Positions 1 to 10,454 are shown, numbered from the stretch's first letter. The stretch is 64,000 bases of DNA from Buchnera aphidicola (Sitobion avenae) (GCF_005082585.1 NZ_CP034855.1:572178-636177); one strand, 5' to 3'. Numbers and translations: made by a program. The notes: generated by a model not told the origin, from the letters alone.

Positions 1-736
1 GTTTTTTTATAACTGTTGTAGAAAAGGGTTTAATTGAAAAGTCGCGTCTATTGCCTGTGCGTTGAAAGTTAGATGAACTATTTCCAATAAAAGGTCTTGC
101 AATTACTCTAGCCACTTTGTATTTGTATTCATCTAAAATAACACGCACAGTTTCACATAATTTGTAAAGATTTGATAAACCAAAAAAAAATTCATGACAT
201 GCTATTTGAAAAACAGAATCTGAAGAAGTATATATAATAGGTTTTTTTGTTTGAATATGTTCTTCACCTAAATTATTTATAATATCTGTTCCTGATGCAT
301 GGCAATTTCCAATAAAACCTGTTAATGCTAATTTTTTTATAATTTTTTCCAATAAAAAACCAGGGAAACTATTTTGTTTTTCTTTAAAATAAAACCAATC
401 ATCTAAAACTGGCACACCTGCAATTTCCCAATGTCCTGAAGTAGTATCTTTACCAGAAGAAATTTCGCTAGCAACACCATAACTAGAAATAATATTTGAA
501 CTGTAATTAAATCCTAAAGGATATTTTCCAGTAGACTCTTTATATGCATTAATTATTCCCAATTTTACTAAATTAGGAATGTATAAAGAACCTTGTCTAC
601 CTATATTTGCCTCTCCTAAAAAACATTTTTCTACTATATGTCCAAACGTATCTGAACCAACATCATTAAATTTATTAGCATCAGGACTGGATCCTATCCC
701 AAAAGAATCTAAAACAATTAAAAAAATTCGTTTCAT
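1..736 (-). CDS. deoB: Phosphopentomutase DeoB, 5' part (runs off left edge)
   Basis: Interconverts (deoxy)ribose 1-phosphate and 5-phosphate in cytosolic nucleoside salvage. About 245 codons are open from the ATG at 736 to the window edge without a stop; E. coli DeoB has about 407 residues, so the C-terminal part lies outside. Seen: the opening strand [15 protein letters not shown] with the metal-binding Asp at residue 10, and further on [11 protein letters not shown], which carries the Thr that is phosphorylated in the family. It lies 53 bases downstream of prfC on the same strand and is probably cotranscribed with it. Only a weak GGA ribosome site precedes the start. No frameshift is visible in the part present. 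Confidence 0.93.
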   Translation of the reverse strand, partial: MKRIFLIVLDSFGIGSSPDANKFNDVGSDTFGHIVEKCFLGEANIGRQGSLYIPNLVKLGIINAYKESTGKYPLGFNYSSNIISSYGVASEISSGKDTTSGHWEIAGVPVLDDWFYFKEKQNSFPGFLLEKIIKKLALTGFIGNCHASGTDIINNLGEEHIQTKKPIIYTSSDSVFQIACHEFFFGLSNLYKLCETVRVILDEYKYKVARVIARPFIGNSSSNFQRTGNRRDFSIKPFSTTVIKK

Positions 737-789
737 AATGAAATATCCAAAATTTTATCTAAAAAAACTATTATTTAATTTTTAAAATA

Positions 790-2373
790 TTATTGTTCTC
801 GTATTGTATCAAAAAAAATGTCAGAATTCTGAGTCATAACTATATTTAAATTTGCCACACTAGGTGCTAAATATATTAAATAATTAGAGCTATCATATGC
901 TAAATAAGCACTATAATTATTTTTAAAATTGTTAATACTACGATGATTTTCAGATCTAATCCAACGAGCAAGAATAATATTAACTTTTTTATATATTGCA
1001 TCTATATTATATTCTATTCTTAAACGTTCAATAACAACATCAAATTGTAAAACTCCAATAGCACCTAAAATTAAATTATTATTTACAATAGGACGAAATA
1101 CTTGAACGGTACCTTCTTCAGATAATTGAATTAAACCTTTTTTTAATTGTTTTTGTTTTAGAGGATTTTTTAAATGAATAAGACGGAATATTTCTGGTGC
1201 AAAACTTGGTATGCCAATAAACTTTATTTCTTCCCCTTCTGTAAAAGTGTCTCCAATTCTAATTGTACCATGATTGTGAAGTCCTATAACATCACCAGGA
1301 TAAGCTTTTTTAATTGATATTCTATCTCCGGCTAAAAAAGTAAAAGCGTCAGAAACAGTTATGTTTTTTTTAATCCGTATATGCTTTAATTTCATTCCTT
1401 TAGTATATTGTCCTGAAACAATTCTCATAAAAGCTATTCTATCACGGTGTTTTAAATCCATATTCGCTTGAATTTTAAATATAAAACCTGTAAATTTTTC
1501 TTCTCTAGGACTTACTTTTCGCTTATTACTTTGACGGTGTAATGGGGGAGGAGCCCATTTTATTAGACTATTTAACAAATGATCTATTCCAAAGTTTCCA
1601 AGTGCACTACCAAAAAAAACAGGTGTAATAATCCCTTTCAAAAACTTTTCTTTATTAAATTCGGGATAGACATTGATAATTAATTCTAATTCTTTCTGAA
1701 AATTGATAGATAAATCTATATTAATGTGTTCATCTAATGAACTATCAGACAAGCGGTTCAAAATTACAAATTTTTTTTTAAATAATTTATTTTTATATAA
1801 GTAGATTACTTTATCATGAATGTCATAAACCCCTTTAAAATTTTTCCCACAACTGATAGGCCAAGTGACAGGAATACAATCTAATTGCAACTCTTTTTCA
1901 ATTTCATCTATAATTTCCATTGGTTCTCGACTATCACGATCTAACTTATTGATGAAAGTAATAATAGGAGTTTTATGAATACGTGTAACATCAATTAATT
2001 TTTTAGTTCTTTCTTCTATACCTTTTGCTGCATCGATAACAACTAAACAACAATCTACAGCAGTCAAAATACGATATGTATCTTCTGAAAAATCTTGATG
2101 ACCAGGAGTATCTAATAAATTCATTAAAATATTTTTATATCTGAATTGCATAACTGAAGTCGTAACGGAAATTCCACGTTCTTTTTCAATATTCATCCAA
2201 TCCGACTTAGCATATTTTCCATTTCCTCTTCCTTTTATCGTCCCAGAAAAACGGATAACTTTTCCAAATAATAACATTTTTTCAGTAATAGTAGTTTTTC
2301 CAGCATCAGGATGCGAAATAATTGCAAAAGTTCTTCTTTTATTTAATTCTTGCTCATGATTTGAATTAAACAT
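790..2373 (-). CDS. prfC: Peptide chain release factor 3 (RF3)
   Basis: Translational GTPase that removes RF1/RF2 from the ribosome after termination. It has 527 residues, against 529 in E. coli. G-domain motifs are complete: G1 SHPDAGKTT (20-28), G2 in ERGISVTT (65-72), G3 DTPGH (88-92) and G4 NKLD (142-145). Later parts show the domain 2 barrel and the C-terminal part ending in EVRFP-like sequence. An ATG start follows a long AT-rich upstream region, so this gene is probably the first of a prfC-deoB transcript. The assignment to RF3 rather than EF-G rests on the [10 protein letters not shown]-loop and the length. Confidence 0.97.
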   Translation of the reverse strand: MFNSNHEQELNKRRTFAIISHPDAGKTTITEKMLLFGKVIRFSGTIKGRGNGKYAKSDWMNIEKERGISVTTSVMQFRYKNILMNLLDTPGHQDFSEDTYRILTAVDCCLVVIDAAKGIEERTKKLIDVTRIHKTPIITFINKLDRDSREPMEIIDEIEKELQLDCIPVTWPISCGKNFKGVYDIHDKVIYLYKNKLFKKKFVILNRLSDSSLDEHINIDLSINFQKELELIINVYPEFNKEKFLKGIITPVFFGSALGNFGIDHLLNSLIKWAPPPLHRQSNKRKVSPREEKFTGFIFKIQANMDLKHRDRIAFMRIVSGQYTKGMKLKHIRIKKNITVSDAFTFLAGDRISIKKAYPGDVIGLHNHGTIRIGDTFTEGEEIKFIGIPSFAPEIFRLIHLKNPLKQKQLKKGLIQLSEEGTVQVFRPIVNNNLILGAIGVLQFDVVIERLRIEYNIDAIYKKVNIILARWIRSENHRSINNFKNNYSAYLAYDSSNYLIYLAPSVANLNIVMTQNSDIFFDTIREQ

Positions 2374-3276
2374 ATATACGCTCGTTAAAATACTTAATAT
2401 TGAACATCTATATAAAAATATAATACATAAAAAAATATTATATATCTGAAAAATAACTATTAAAAAATCGATTTTAAAAATCTTGTATCAAATTATTTTG
2501 ATTTATTCAAAAACAATAGTAAAATTATAATTTTAAATTATATAATATTATTTATAAAATAAATTAATATTTCATATTTTTTAAAATATGTTTTTTGACA
2601 TAATTCGCACATATGGCATATATTATAAAATTATCAGCATGAAAAAATTAAAATATAACTGCATTCCTATTATTAGATATCTTTAAAAAAGATTACTAAA
2701 TTTTCTAAATTTTGAAATTAGGAATATTTTAATATTATCATTAAAAAAAAGTACTGGATATTAATTTTATTTTTCAATATAACTTAAATAAAATAGAAAA
2801 TTATCAGAGATAATTTTAAAAGAAATTAACATGTAATATGATTAATTTAATATGATTCATAGCACTAGTTCAAAAATCTGTTAAACTTCTCTAAGTTATT
2901 ATTTATTTTAGAATATCGAAAAAACTAATATTTTATGTAATAAATCTTTAAATTTATTTATTAGAAATACTTTGTAATAATTATCAAGATCTATTGCACT
3001 TAGTTATAATGAAAATAAATGATTTTATTGAATAAAATTTTTTTACTTTTAATGGCTAATGATTTTTAATAAATAGAACAAAAAACAACGTTCTTATATT
3101 TTTCTAATTCCAGACGATTTATGAAAGTTAGAATAAAACTTTATCATTTTAATAAAAAACAAAAAAATATCGAATAATACCTAAATCTATTAGATTCCTA
3201 CTCACTAAGAAATTTCTATCAAATTATGTACAAAAAAATTTTTTTTAATACTTGCTAAAAATATTAATTTTTTATG

Positions 3277-3330
3277 CCTGTAAAATAAACTTCAAAAAAA
3301 AAAAGAAATTTTACAGGAATGACATTCCTG
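3277..3330. repeat. Nested inverted repeats with a shared arm
   Basis: CCTGTAAAAT (3277-3286) is the reverse complement of ATTTTACAGG (3308-3317). The end of that second arm also forms CAGGAATG (3314-3321), which pairs with CATTCCTG (3323-3330) across one base. The two hairpins share bases 3314-3317 and so exclude each other. This may be a decayed regulatory leader, a terminator/antiterminator pair, or chance. It is the most GC-containing part of the spacer. Confidence 0.45.
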
Positions 3331-3467
3331 CAATATGAAAACATATTATCATGGTTAATTTAACTTAATGTAGATTTAAATGAATAGATATAAAACGAAA
3401 AAATAATTACAAAGGGAAGTACACTTATCAAAATTAGAGTTTTGATGCTTATGATATAATAATAAAA

Positions 3468-3502
3468 TCAACTTTCACTAAATGGTAGTTTTATTAAGTT
3501 GA
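3468..3502 (-). terminator. Possible terminator of nfuA
   Basis: On the minus strand TCAACTT pairs with AAGTTGA (7 bp) around a 21-base loop, followed directly by TTTTATTATTAT. It lies 14 bases after the nfuA stop. The stem is short and AT-rich, so this is only a moderate candidate. Confidence 0.4.
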
Positions 3503-3516
3503 AAATATTTATGCAA

Positions 3517-4095
3517 TTAATAAAATGAATGTTTTCCATGTAAATGCTGTGTTTCATCATGTACTTTTTTTATTTCAGGAAAAGAAGCCAACAACTTTTT
3601 TTCTACTGTTGATTTCAAAGTTAATCCAATCATTGCGCATCCATTACAACCTCCACTAAATTGTATTGTAGCAATTCCATTTTGATCAATTTTAATTAAT
3701 TTAACTTGTCCTCCATGCATCGATAATTGCGGGTTGACTTCTAAATTTAAAAAAGATCTTATTTTTTCTTCTAGTGAAGAAGATGTTTTTTTAGAAAAAT
3801 TATTTTTAGCGTAAGGAGCTTTTAATGTTAATTGAGATCCTATTTTATCAATAACAAGATCAATTTCTGAATTTTTTAAATAAGAAATGATATTTTTGTT
3901 CACATAAACAAAAAATTTATCGTATTTTAATGCAAGATCTGCTTCTTCTATTTCGTTTTCTAGACAAAATGCAACACCACATTCTGCATTGGGTGTTCCT
4001 GGATTTACTATAAAAACACGTATTTGAGTACCCTTTGGTTCGCTTAATAAAAGGGATTTGAAATGTTCTTGTGCATTTTTAGAAATATTAATCAT
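3517..4095 (-). CDS. nfuA: Fe-S biogenesis protein NfuA
   Basis: Carrier that receives Fe-S clusters and passes them to apoproteins, a late step of Fe-S assembly in the cytosol. It has 192 residues (E. coli 191). The N-terminal part is a degenerate A-type domain, and the C-terminal Nfu domain holds the cluster motif [10 protein letters not shown] with Cys150 and Cys153. ATG at 4095. It stands alone; in E. coli gntX lies directly upstream on the same strand, and here that place is a 680-base spacer. It complements the isc genes at 57-62 kb, which lack iscA. Confidence 0.95.
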   Translation of the reverse strand: MINISKNAQEHFKSLLLSEPKGTQIRVFIVNPGTPNAECGVAFCLENEIEEADLALKYDKFFVYVNKNIISYLKNSEIDLVIDKIGSQLTLKAPYAKNNFSKKTSSSLEEKIRSFLNLEVNPQLSMHGGQVKLIKIDQNGIATIQFSGGCNGCAMIGLTLKSTVEKKLLASFPEIKKVHDETQHLHGKHSFY

Positions 4096-4772
4096 AAGAA
4101 TTTTTTTTATAAATTTTTACTAGGATAGATAATCTTACTAATTTATTAAAAATAATACAAGAATATTTAAATTTAATATGAAATTTTTTAAAAAATATAT
4201 ATAGAATTGAAAGAACATATAAATAGAAAAATTAAAGTCTTGTTTTAATATAACATAGATAAAACAATTAAAACCTTGCAAATATTACACATCTTAAAAT
4301 TCCCTCCTTCTAGGACACTGGAATATATAATAAAATATTTATTAATTATTATATCTTTTTATTGGTGCTTTTTTAAAAAAGCAAAAAAATAGATGTAAAA
4401 ATTGTTATATAAATAATGAAAATAAAAATCCTTTTGTATAATAATTATATACATCTAAAATATAGATCAAAAAAATATCTTAAAATATCATCATATTAAA
4501 ATTTTTTGATCTTAATATCATTAAAAATTATTAAAAAAAAGTCTGGAATGATTATTTTATATTGATTAATATTCAAATGTAATTTTTATTAGTTCTTCTA
4601 TATTTAAAAAATACATCTAAATAACTAATTTAGTTTATTAAAGAAATAAATAAAAGTTGCTTAATTATTGGTGAAAAAAAACTTTTTATAAATTATAAAA
4701 AATATTTAAAATAAAAACCTATATCGCCCCAAAAATTGGGGCTCTTATTCGTTCAATTTTAACAATTCTTTC
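4096..4772. other. 677-base spacer between nfuA and ssb
   Basis: AT-rich with no long open frame. It holds a perfect minus-strand Shine-Dalgarno AAGGAGG (4303-4309) in front of a 15-codon frame (4245-4292, MCNICKVLIVLSMLY), and a clear hairpin at 4726-4742 next to the ssb stop. In E. coli gntX precedes nfuA in this orientation, so the leader-like piece could be what remains of an upstream gene; that is inference. Confidence 0.5.
4726..4742 (-). terminator. Hairpin after ssb, probable terminator
   Basis: GCCCCAA (4726-4732) and TTGGGGC (4736-4742) form a perfect 7-bp stem with a 3-base loop, by far the most GC-rich element nearby. It lies 30 bases beyond the ssb stop. On the minus strand a T-rich stretch follows after a gap of about 8 bases. 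Confidence 0.6.
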
Positions 4773-5285
4773 TTAAAAAGGAATCTCATCATCAAAATCT
4801 ATTTCTGAAGAATGAATTAAATCTTTGTTAGGTTTATGTGTTTCTATATTTTTATCAAAATTTACTTTGTCTATTTTTTGTGCTTTCATTACAGTATTAT
4901 TATTATCATGTGTTGACATTGCTTGCACGTTAGAATTACGACTACCTAACATTTGCATAGTACCACCAATGTTTACAATTATTTCTGTAGTATAACGTTC
5001 GAGTCCATTTTGATCTTGCCACTTTCTAGTTTGTAATGAACCTTCAATATATACTTGAGAACCTTTTCTTAAATATTCTCCAGCGATTTCTGCTAATTTT
5101 CCAAACAAAACTATACGATGCCATTCTGTTTTTTCTTTATTTTCACCAGTGTTTTTATCTTTCCAATTTTCTGAAGTAGCCAAAGTCATATTTACTACTG
5201 CATTACCATTTGGCATATAACGCACTTCAGGATCTTGTCCTAAATGTCCAATAAGAATAACTTTATTTACACCTCTACTTGCCAT
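4773..5285 (-). CDS. ssb: Single-stranded DNA-binding protein
   Basis: Coats single-stranded DNA in replication, recombination and repair. It has 170 residues: an N-terminal OB fold (about 1-110) with [20 protein letters not shown] and the usual [21 protein letters not shown], a short low-complexity linker, and the acidic tip DFDDEIPF, which recruits partner proteins in E. coli. The frame is open further upstream, but the start is set at ATG 5285 because MASRGVNK matches E. coli and GGAG (complement of 5295-5298) lies 9 bases before it. It is transcribed divergently from dnaB. Confidence 0.95.
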   Translation of the reverse strand: MASRGVNKVILIGHLGQDPEVRYMPNGNAVVNMTLATSENWKDKNTGENKEKTEWHRIVLFGKLAEIAGEYLRKGSQVYIEGSLQTRKWQDQNGLERYTTEIIVNIGGTMQMLGSRNSNVQAMSTHDNNNTVMKAQKIDKVNFDKNIETHKPNKDLIHSSEIDFDDEIPF

Positions 5286-5925
5286 AACAAATAACTCCAT
5301 TTTTAAAGTTTGATTTAAAAAAATACACTTAAATGTATACATGTTAAATATTTTATTTAGTATAATCAAATCTATAAAAATGCTATATTATTTTCTAAAA
5401 TTTTAAAATATGTTAGATATTAATTTATTAAAATTAATCTAGAAAAAAATGTTATGATTTTTATCATTGTTAATTTAAAGAAATAGTTGCAAATTTTGTT
5501 TGCGTTTAAAATAAAAAAATATCTATAAAATTTTATTTAAAATATTTATATCTTTTAAAAGGTAGCAGAATAATCAATATTATTAAAGATAATTTTGAAT
5601 TATTTTAAATATTATGTTTTCTATAACATAATTAAAAAACACAAAGAAATATTTTTAATAAAAAAACAACTAATTCTTATTAGAATATAACTTTAATAAT
5701 TTTATTGTTTATATATATTAAAATATAGCAATTAAATTTTAAATAATTATTTGATAAAAATATTACCATCTATATCAGATAAATTTCTAATTTTTTGTTT
5801 TTCATTAAATAGATAAAAATATTTTGAAACATGACTCAAACAGACTAGTCCATAGATAGTGTATTATTGCAATATTACGATATAATTTCACACAGATTCA
5901 TTAAACAATGGTATATGCAATAAAT
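5286..5925. other. 640-base divergent spacer between ssb and dnaB
   Basis: AT-rich and without a credible gene. It must contain the promoters of both ssb and dnaB. A perfect -10 box TATAAT lies at 5881-5886 facing dnaB, which would give a short 5' leader; no good -35 box was found 17 bases upstream. Nothing else is recognisable. Confidence 0.5.
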
Positions 5926-7305
5926 ATGGCTAAAAATAAATTATATTTAAACCACATTAATAGATTAAAACTTCCACCTCATTCTTTAGAAGCAGAACAG
6001 TCAGTATTAGGTGGATTAATGCTAGATAATGAACAATGGGACAGTGTTTCAGAACATGTAGTTGCTGATGATTTTTTTAGTAAACCCCATCGTTTAATCT
6101 TTCAAGAAATGCAAAAACTTCTTGATCTAGGATATCCAATAGATTTGATTACTCTATCTGAATCTTTAGAACAAAAAGGAAAATTAGAAAGTGTAGGTAG
6201 ATTTTCTTATTTAGCTGAATTATCAAAAAATACGCCTAGCACAGCAAATATTACAGCATATGCAGATATAGTTCGAGAACGTGCTATAGTAAGAGAAATG
6301 ATATTAGTGGCTAATAAAATAGCTAATGCTGGATATGATACGCAAGGTCGAAAAAGCGAAGAATTATTAGATTATGCAGAATCAAGTGTATTTAAAATTG
6401 CAGAGAAGCGTTTTAAAAAAGACTCAGGACCAAAAAATGTAGAACAAATTCTAGATGAAACTGTTGCAAGTATTGAAAAATTATTTTTATCACCTCATGA
6501 TGGCGTAACAGGAATTAATACAGGATATCAAGATTTAAATAAAAAAACATCAGGTTTACAACGTTCTGAACTAATCATCATTGCAGCAAGACCTTCTATG
6601 GGAAAAACAACATTTGCAATGAACTTATGTGAAAATGCTGCTATGCTTTATGATAAGCCTGTATTAATATTTAGTTTAGAAATGCCTGGAGAACAAATTA
6701 TGATGCGTATGTTAGCATCTTTATCCAGAGTTAATCAAGCACGAATTCGAACTGGACAGTTAAATGATGAAGATTGGGCTCGTATGTCTGGAACTATTAA
6801 TATTCTTCTTAAAAAAAAGAATATCTATATTGATGATTCTTCAGCACTAACACCTAGTGAAGTTCGTTCAAGAGCACGTCGTATTTATCGTGAAAATAAT
6901 GGACTAACTTTAATTATGGTGGATTATCTTCAATTAATGAGAGTTCCTTCTCTATCTGATAATCGTACTCTTGAAATTGCAGAAATATCTAGAACATTAA
7001 AAGCATTAGCAAAAGAACTGCAAGTTCCAGTAATAGCACTTTCACAACTTAATCGGTCTTTAGAACAAAGATCTGATAAAAGACCAGTAAATTCAGATTT
7101 ACGTGAATCAGGATCTTTAGAACAAGATGCAGATTTAATTATGTTTATATATCGTGATGAAATCTATAATGAAAATAGTGATCTTAAAGGAATAGCAGAG
7201 ATTATCATAGGAAAGCAAAGAAACGGACCAATTGGGACTGTTTGTTTGACTTTTAATGGCCATTGGTCTAGATTTGACAATTATTCTGGTCATAAATATG
7301 ATTAA
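5926..7305 (+). CDS. dnaB: Replicative DNA helicase DnaB
   Basis: Hexameric 5'-3' helicase that unwinds DNA at the replication fork and recruits primase. It has 459 residues (E. coli 471). The N-terminal primase-interacting domain begins LPPHSLEAEQSVLGGLMLDN. The RecA-like domain has Walker A ARPSMGKTTFA near residue 225, Walker B in MVDYLQLMR, and the conserved NRSLEQRSDKRPVNSDLRESG segment. The start is chosen at ATG 5926 (MAKNK, like E. coli MAGNK); an in-frame ATG at 5908 would add six residues and cannot be excluded, since neither has a good ribosome site. Confidence 0.96.
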   Translation: MAKNKLYLNHINRLKLPPHSLEAEQSVLGGLMLDNEQWDSVSEHVVADDFFSKPHRLIFQEMQKLLDLGYPIDLITLSESLEQKGKLESVGRFSYLAELSKNTPSTANITAYADIVRERAIVREMILVANKIANAGYDTQGRKSEELLDYAESSVFKIAEKRFKKDSGPKNVEQILDETVASIEKLFLSPHDGVTGINTGYQDLNKKTSGLQRSELIIIAARPSMGKTTFAMNLCENAAMLYDKPVLIFSLEMPGEQIMMRMLASLSRVNQARIRTGQLNDEDWARMSGTINILLKKKNIYIDDSSALTPSEVRSRARRIYRENNGLTLIMVDYLQLMRVPSLSDNRTLEIAEISRTLKALAKELQVPVIALSQLNRSLEQRSDKRPVNSDLRESGSLEQDADLIMFIYRDEIYNENSDLKGIAEIIIGKQRNGPIGTVCLTFNGHWSRFDNYSGHKYD

Positions 7306-7613
7306 ATATTAACATATTTAAAAAATTTAAAATCAACAATATAAATCATAATTATCAAAAAATATTTTTTTAATTATTTAATAATAAAAAATTAATTCTT
7401 TTTTTCAATAAATGATTTAAATATTAAAAACCATTAAACTGTACCAAATTAAAATTTTTATGAAAACGAGTCTATCAATATATTTTTAAAAAAATAAAAT
7501 AATTAAAATAATATTATTTTAAATTTGAATATATAAATGTATCGCCGATTGAATTCAAATAAAAAAACACCATTTCTTTATTAAAAAATCATTCAATTAC
7601 TAAGATAAAATAT
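7306..7613. other. 308-base spacer between dnaB and gshB
   Basis: AT-rich, no open frame worth naming, no RNA gene and no clear terminator. It presumably contains the gshB promoter. I see nothing else in it. Confidence 0.5.
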
Positions 7614-8576
7614 ATGTCTAAGAAAAAAAATTTAAAAATTGGAATTGTAATGGATTCTATTGAATCAATTAATATTAAAAAAGATTCAAGTTTTGCTATT
7701 TTACTAGAAGCGCAAAAAAGAAATCATATTATCCACTATATGGAAATGAATGATCTTTATTTAAGAAAAGGCCATGCATATGCAAGAACTTTTTTAATAA
7801 AATTAAAAAATGATAAAAAACAATGGCATTCTTTTATAAAAGAAAAAAATATTTCTTTAAGTGAATTAGATGTTATTTTTATGCGTAAAGATCCTCCTTT
7901 TAACACTGAATTTATTTATTCAACATATATTTTAGAACGTGCAGAAGAAACAGGTGTATTAATAATTAACAAACCTCAAAGTTTACGAGACTGTAATGAA
8001 AAAATGTTTATATCATGGTTTTCAGAATTAACTACTGATACTTTAGTGACAAGAAGTCTTGTTAAGATACGTGAATTTTGGGAAAAATATCAAGATGTTA
8101 TAATAAAACCATTAGATGAAATGGGAGGAGCTCATATATTTCGAATTAAAAAAAATGATCCTAATTTTTCGGTTATTGTTGAAACCATGACAAATTATGA
8201 AAAAAAATATTGCATGATTCAAAATTATTTACCAGAAATAAAATTCGGTGATAAAAGAATTTTAATTATCGATGGAAAACCTGTACCTTGGTGTTTAGCT
8301 AGAATTCCCTCAACAAGAGAAACAAGAGCCAACTTAGCTGTTGGAGGAACAGGAAAAGTACAATCGTTAAGTGAAACAGACTGGAAAATAGCTAATTATT
8401 TATGTCCTATTTTGAAAAAAAAAGGTTTGATTTTTGTAGGATTAGATGTAATAGGTGACAAACTAACAGAAATAAATGTTACAAGTCCAACATGCATTTG
8501 TGAAATTGAATCAGAAAAAAAAATTTCTATCACTGGAATGTTATTAGATTGTATTGAAAAAAGAATATTATATTAG
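7614..8576 (+). CDS. gshB: Glutathione synthetase
   Basis: ATP-grasp enzyme joining gamma-glutamylcysteine and glycine to make glutathione in the cytosol. It has 320 residues (E. coli 316). The N-terminal IGIVMDSIESINIKKDSSFA substrate region, the ATP-binding KPLDEMGGAHIFRI and the glycine-rich loop region VGGTGK are present, as is the family C-terminus DKLTEINVTSPTCICEIE. ATG at 7614. ruvX follows 10 bases after the stop, the same order as in E. coli, so the pair is probably an operon. Confidence 0.96.
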   Translation: MSKKKNLKIGIVMDSIESINIKKDSSFAILLEAQKRNHIIHYMEMNDLYLRKGHAYARTFLIKLKNDKKQWHSFIKEKNISLSELDVIFMRKDPPFNTEFIYSTYILERAEETGVLIINKPQSLRDCNEKMFISWFSELTTDTLVTRSLVKIREFWEKYQDVIIKPLDEMGGAHIFRIKKNDPNFSVIVETMTNYEKKYCMIQNYLPEIKFGDKRILIIDGKPVPWCLARIPSTRETRANLAVGGTGKVQSLSETDWKIANYLCPILKKKGLIFVGLDVIGDKLTEINVTSPTCICEIESEKKISITGMLLDCIEKRILY

Positions 8577-8586
8577 AGATCATAAA

Positions 8587-9006
8587 ATGATAGTGATTGC
8601 ATTTGATTTTGGCATAAAAAGAATTGGAGTAGCAGTGGGAGAAAATATAACTAAAAAAGGAAGACCTTTAAATGTTTTAAATGCTCAAAATGGACATCCA
8701 AATTGGAGTATAGTAAAAAAATTAATACAATTTTGGCAACCTAATTTTATCATTGTAGGACTTCCATTAAATATAAATGGTACAAAACAAAATATAACCA
8801 GAAAATCAGAAAAATTCGCTAATTTATTACAATATAAATTTAAGATTATTGTAAAAATGCATGATGAACGTTTAACTACTGTAGAAGCTAAATCAATTAT
8901 GTTTAAAAAAAATGGTTTTAAAGCATTAAAAAAAGAAAAAATTCATTCTTGTGCCGCTACAATTATATTAGAAAGTTGGTTAAATCAATATTTTGTAACA
9001 TTATAG
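8587..9006 (+). CDS. ruvX: RuvX/YqgF: 16S rRNA processing nuclease
   Basis: Small RNase H-fold protein implicated in 5' maturation of 16S rRNA, also described as a putative Holliday junction resolvase. It has 139 residues (E. coli 138). Motifs: AFDFGIKRIGVAVG at the N-terminus, IIVGLPLNINGT, and HDERLTTVEA with the acidic residues of the active site. The frame is open from a TTG at 8554 inside gshB, but ATG 8587 fits the family N-terminus and has AGAGAT overlapping the gshB stop as ribosome site. Cotranscription with gshB is likely. Confidence 0.93.
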   Translation: MIVIAFDFGIKRIGVAVGENITKKGRPLNVLNAQNGHPNWSIVKKLIQFWQPNFIIVGLPLNINGTKQNITRKSEKFANLLQYKFKIIVKMHDERLTTVEAKSIMFKKNGFKALKKEKIHSCAATIILESWLNQYFVTL

Positions 9007-9314
9007 TTATTTTAAAACTATTTAAAAGTAGTACTTATGTAAATTAAAAGTTATATCTAGCATGGATAATTTTATTAATTTCTATTCTATATTAATTTCT
9101 ATTCTATATTTAAGAAAAATTATAGAAGTATATTAAATAAAACGATAATACTAATATAAAATATTTATGAATAAAAATACTTTATTAAGTAGATATCAAT
9201 TTTAATAAAAAAACATTGCTTGTTATAAATATTTTAATAAAAATTAAAAGTGATGTTTTCAATAAATAAAAAATTTTTTAATACAATATTATCTAAAAAG
9301 ATGAAATAATTGTT
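9007..9314. other. 308-base spacer between ruvX and hemW
   Basis: AT-rich and without a gene. In E. coli yggS, yggT, yggU and rdgB lie between ruvX and hemW; none is recognisable here. The spacer contains a perfect 17-bp tandem duplication at 9074-9107. Confidence 0.5.
9074..9107. repeat. Perfect 17-bp tandem repeat, two copies
   Basis: ATTAATTTCTATTCTAT occurs at 9074-9090 and again at 9091-9107 with no mismatch. It looks like a recent slippage duplication in non-coding DNA and has no evident function. Confidence 0.85.
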
Positions 9315-10445
9315 ATGTTTAAATTACCTCCTATTAGTCTATATATTCATATTCCTTGGTGCTTAAAAAAATGTGGGTATTGTGATTTTTATTCATATGT
9401 CAGTCAAGAAGTTATTCCTGAAAAAGAATATATTAAACATTTATTAAAAGATTTCGAAAAAGATTTACTTTTAACTCATAATAGAGAAATAAAAACTGTT
9501 TTTATCGGCGGTGGAACACCCAGTTTATTAAAAAGCATTTCTATAAAAAAATTACTTTATGGTATAAAAAAAAGAAATATGATTTCCAAAAACGCTGAAA
9601 TTACTATAGAAGCAAATCCTAAAACACTTGAATATCAACGTTTTATTCATTATAAAAATTCTGGCGTTAATCGTTTTTCTTTAGGTATTCAAACATTTAA
9701 TTCCGATTTATTAAAAAAAATAGAGCGTACATATGATGCAAAAGAAGCAATAGATGCAATAATAACATCAAAAAAAATTAGTGATAATGTAAATTTAGAT
9801 TTGATGTACGGCTTACCTGGACAATTACTAAAAGATGCATTATCTGATTTACAATGTGCTATTCAGCATAATCCAACTCATATATCATGGTATCAACTAA
9901 ACATAGAACCCAACACTGTGTTTTATGCAAAAAAAATAAAACTTCCAAATGAAGATATAATATCAAAAATGTCAGTAAAAGGAGAGAAATTATTAGAACA
10001 ATCAGGCTATAAAAAATATGAAATATCTTCATATTCAAAAATCAATTATCAATGTCAACATAATCTTAATTATTGGAATTTTGGAGACTATATAGGAATA
10101 GGCTGTGGTGCTCATGGTAAAATTACTCAAAATAATGGGAAAATCATTCGAACTGTTAAAAATAAAAACATAAATGATTTTTTAAATGGAAACTACCTTA
10201 ATTCTATACATACAGTATCTAAAAAAGATAAAATATTTGAATATTTTATGAATGCTTTTAGACTGTATCAACCTATTCTTAAAAAGGATTTTCAAGAAAA
10301 AACCCATGTAACCAAAAACTTCATAGAAAAAAATATTCAAATTGCAATACAAGAAGGTTTTTTAATTAATAAGTCAAATTTTTGGCGTACAACACAAAGA
10401 GGAAAAAATTTTTTAAATTTATTATTAGAGATTTTTTTAAAATAA
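9315..10445 (+). CDS. hemW: HemW, radical SAM haem chaperone-like protein
   Basis: Member of the HemN/HemW radical SAM family. HemW proteins bind haem and probably deliver it; older annotations call them oxygen-independent coproporphyrinogen oxidase. It has 376 residues (E. coli YggW 378). The [4Fe-4S] motif is CLKKCGYCDF (CX3CX2C), followed by FIGGGTPSLL and NRFSLGIQTF. The absence of the N-terminal extension and Cys arrangement of true HemN, and the position next to trmB and mutY as in E. coli, favour HemW. ATG at 9315. It converges on trmB with a 9-base gap. Confidence 0.92.
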   Translation: MFKLPPISLYIHIPWCLKKCGYCDFYSYVSQEVIPEKEYIKHLLKDFEKDLLLTHNREIKTVFIGGGTPSLLKSISIKKLLYGIKKRNMISKNAEITIEANPKTLEYQRFIHYKNSGVNRFSLGIQTFNSDLLKKIERTYDAKEAIDAIITSKKISDNVNLDLMYGLPGQLLKDALSDLQCAIQHNPTHISWYQLNIEPNTVFYAKKIKLPNEDIISKMSVKGEKLLEQSGYKKYEISSYSKINYQCQHNLNYWNFGDYIGIGCGAHGKITQNNGKIIRTVKNKNINDFLNGNYLNSIHTVSKKDKIFEYFMNAFRLYQPILKKDFQEKTHVTKNFIEKNIQIAIQEGFLINKSNFWRTTQRGKNFLNLLLEIFLK

Positions 10446-10454
10446 ACTAAAATA

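Larger units (their letters stand above)
2374..3516. other. 1.1-kb AT-rich spacer without a recognisable gene
   Basis: No open frame of useful length with protein-like composition was seen on either strand between prfC and nfuA. The stretch is extremely AT-rich and is probably the remains of erased genes plus the prfC promoter region. Two structured elements stand out: a nested inverted repeat at 3277-3330 and a possible nfuA terminator at 3468-3502. No gene remnant could be named. Confidence 0.6.

Noticed and set aside
579-785. 68-codon plus-strand frame near the left edge
   Set aside because: It is antisense to deoB, whose protein is clearly conserved on the minus strand.
5286-5369. Longer ssb with a 28-residue N-terminal extension
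   Set aside because: The family start MASRGVNK and a GGAG site place the start at 5285; the extension is low-complexity and unlike any SSB.
8554-8586. TTG start of ruvX inside gshB
   Set aside because: ATG 8587 fits the family N-terminus and has a ribosome site; the extra residues are just gshB in another frame.
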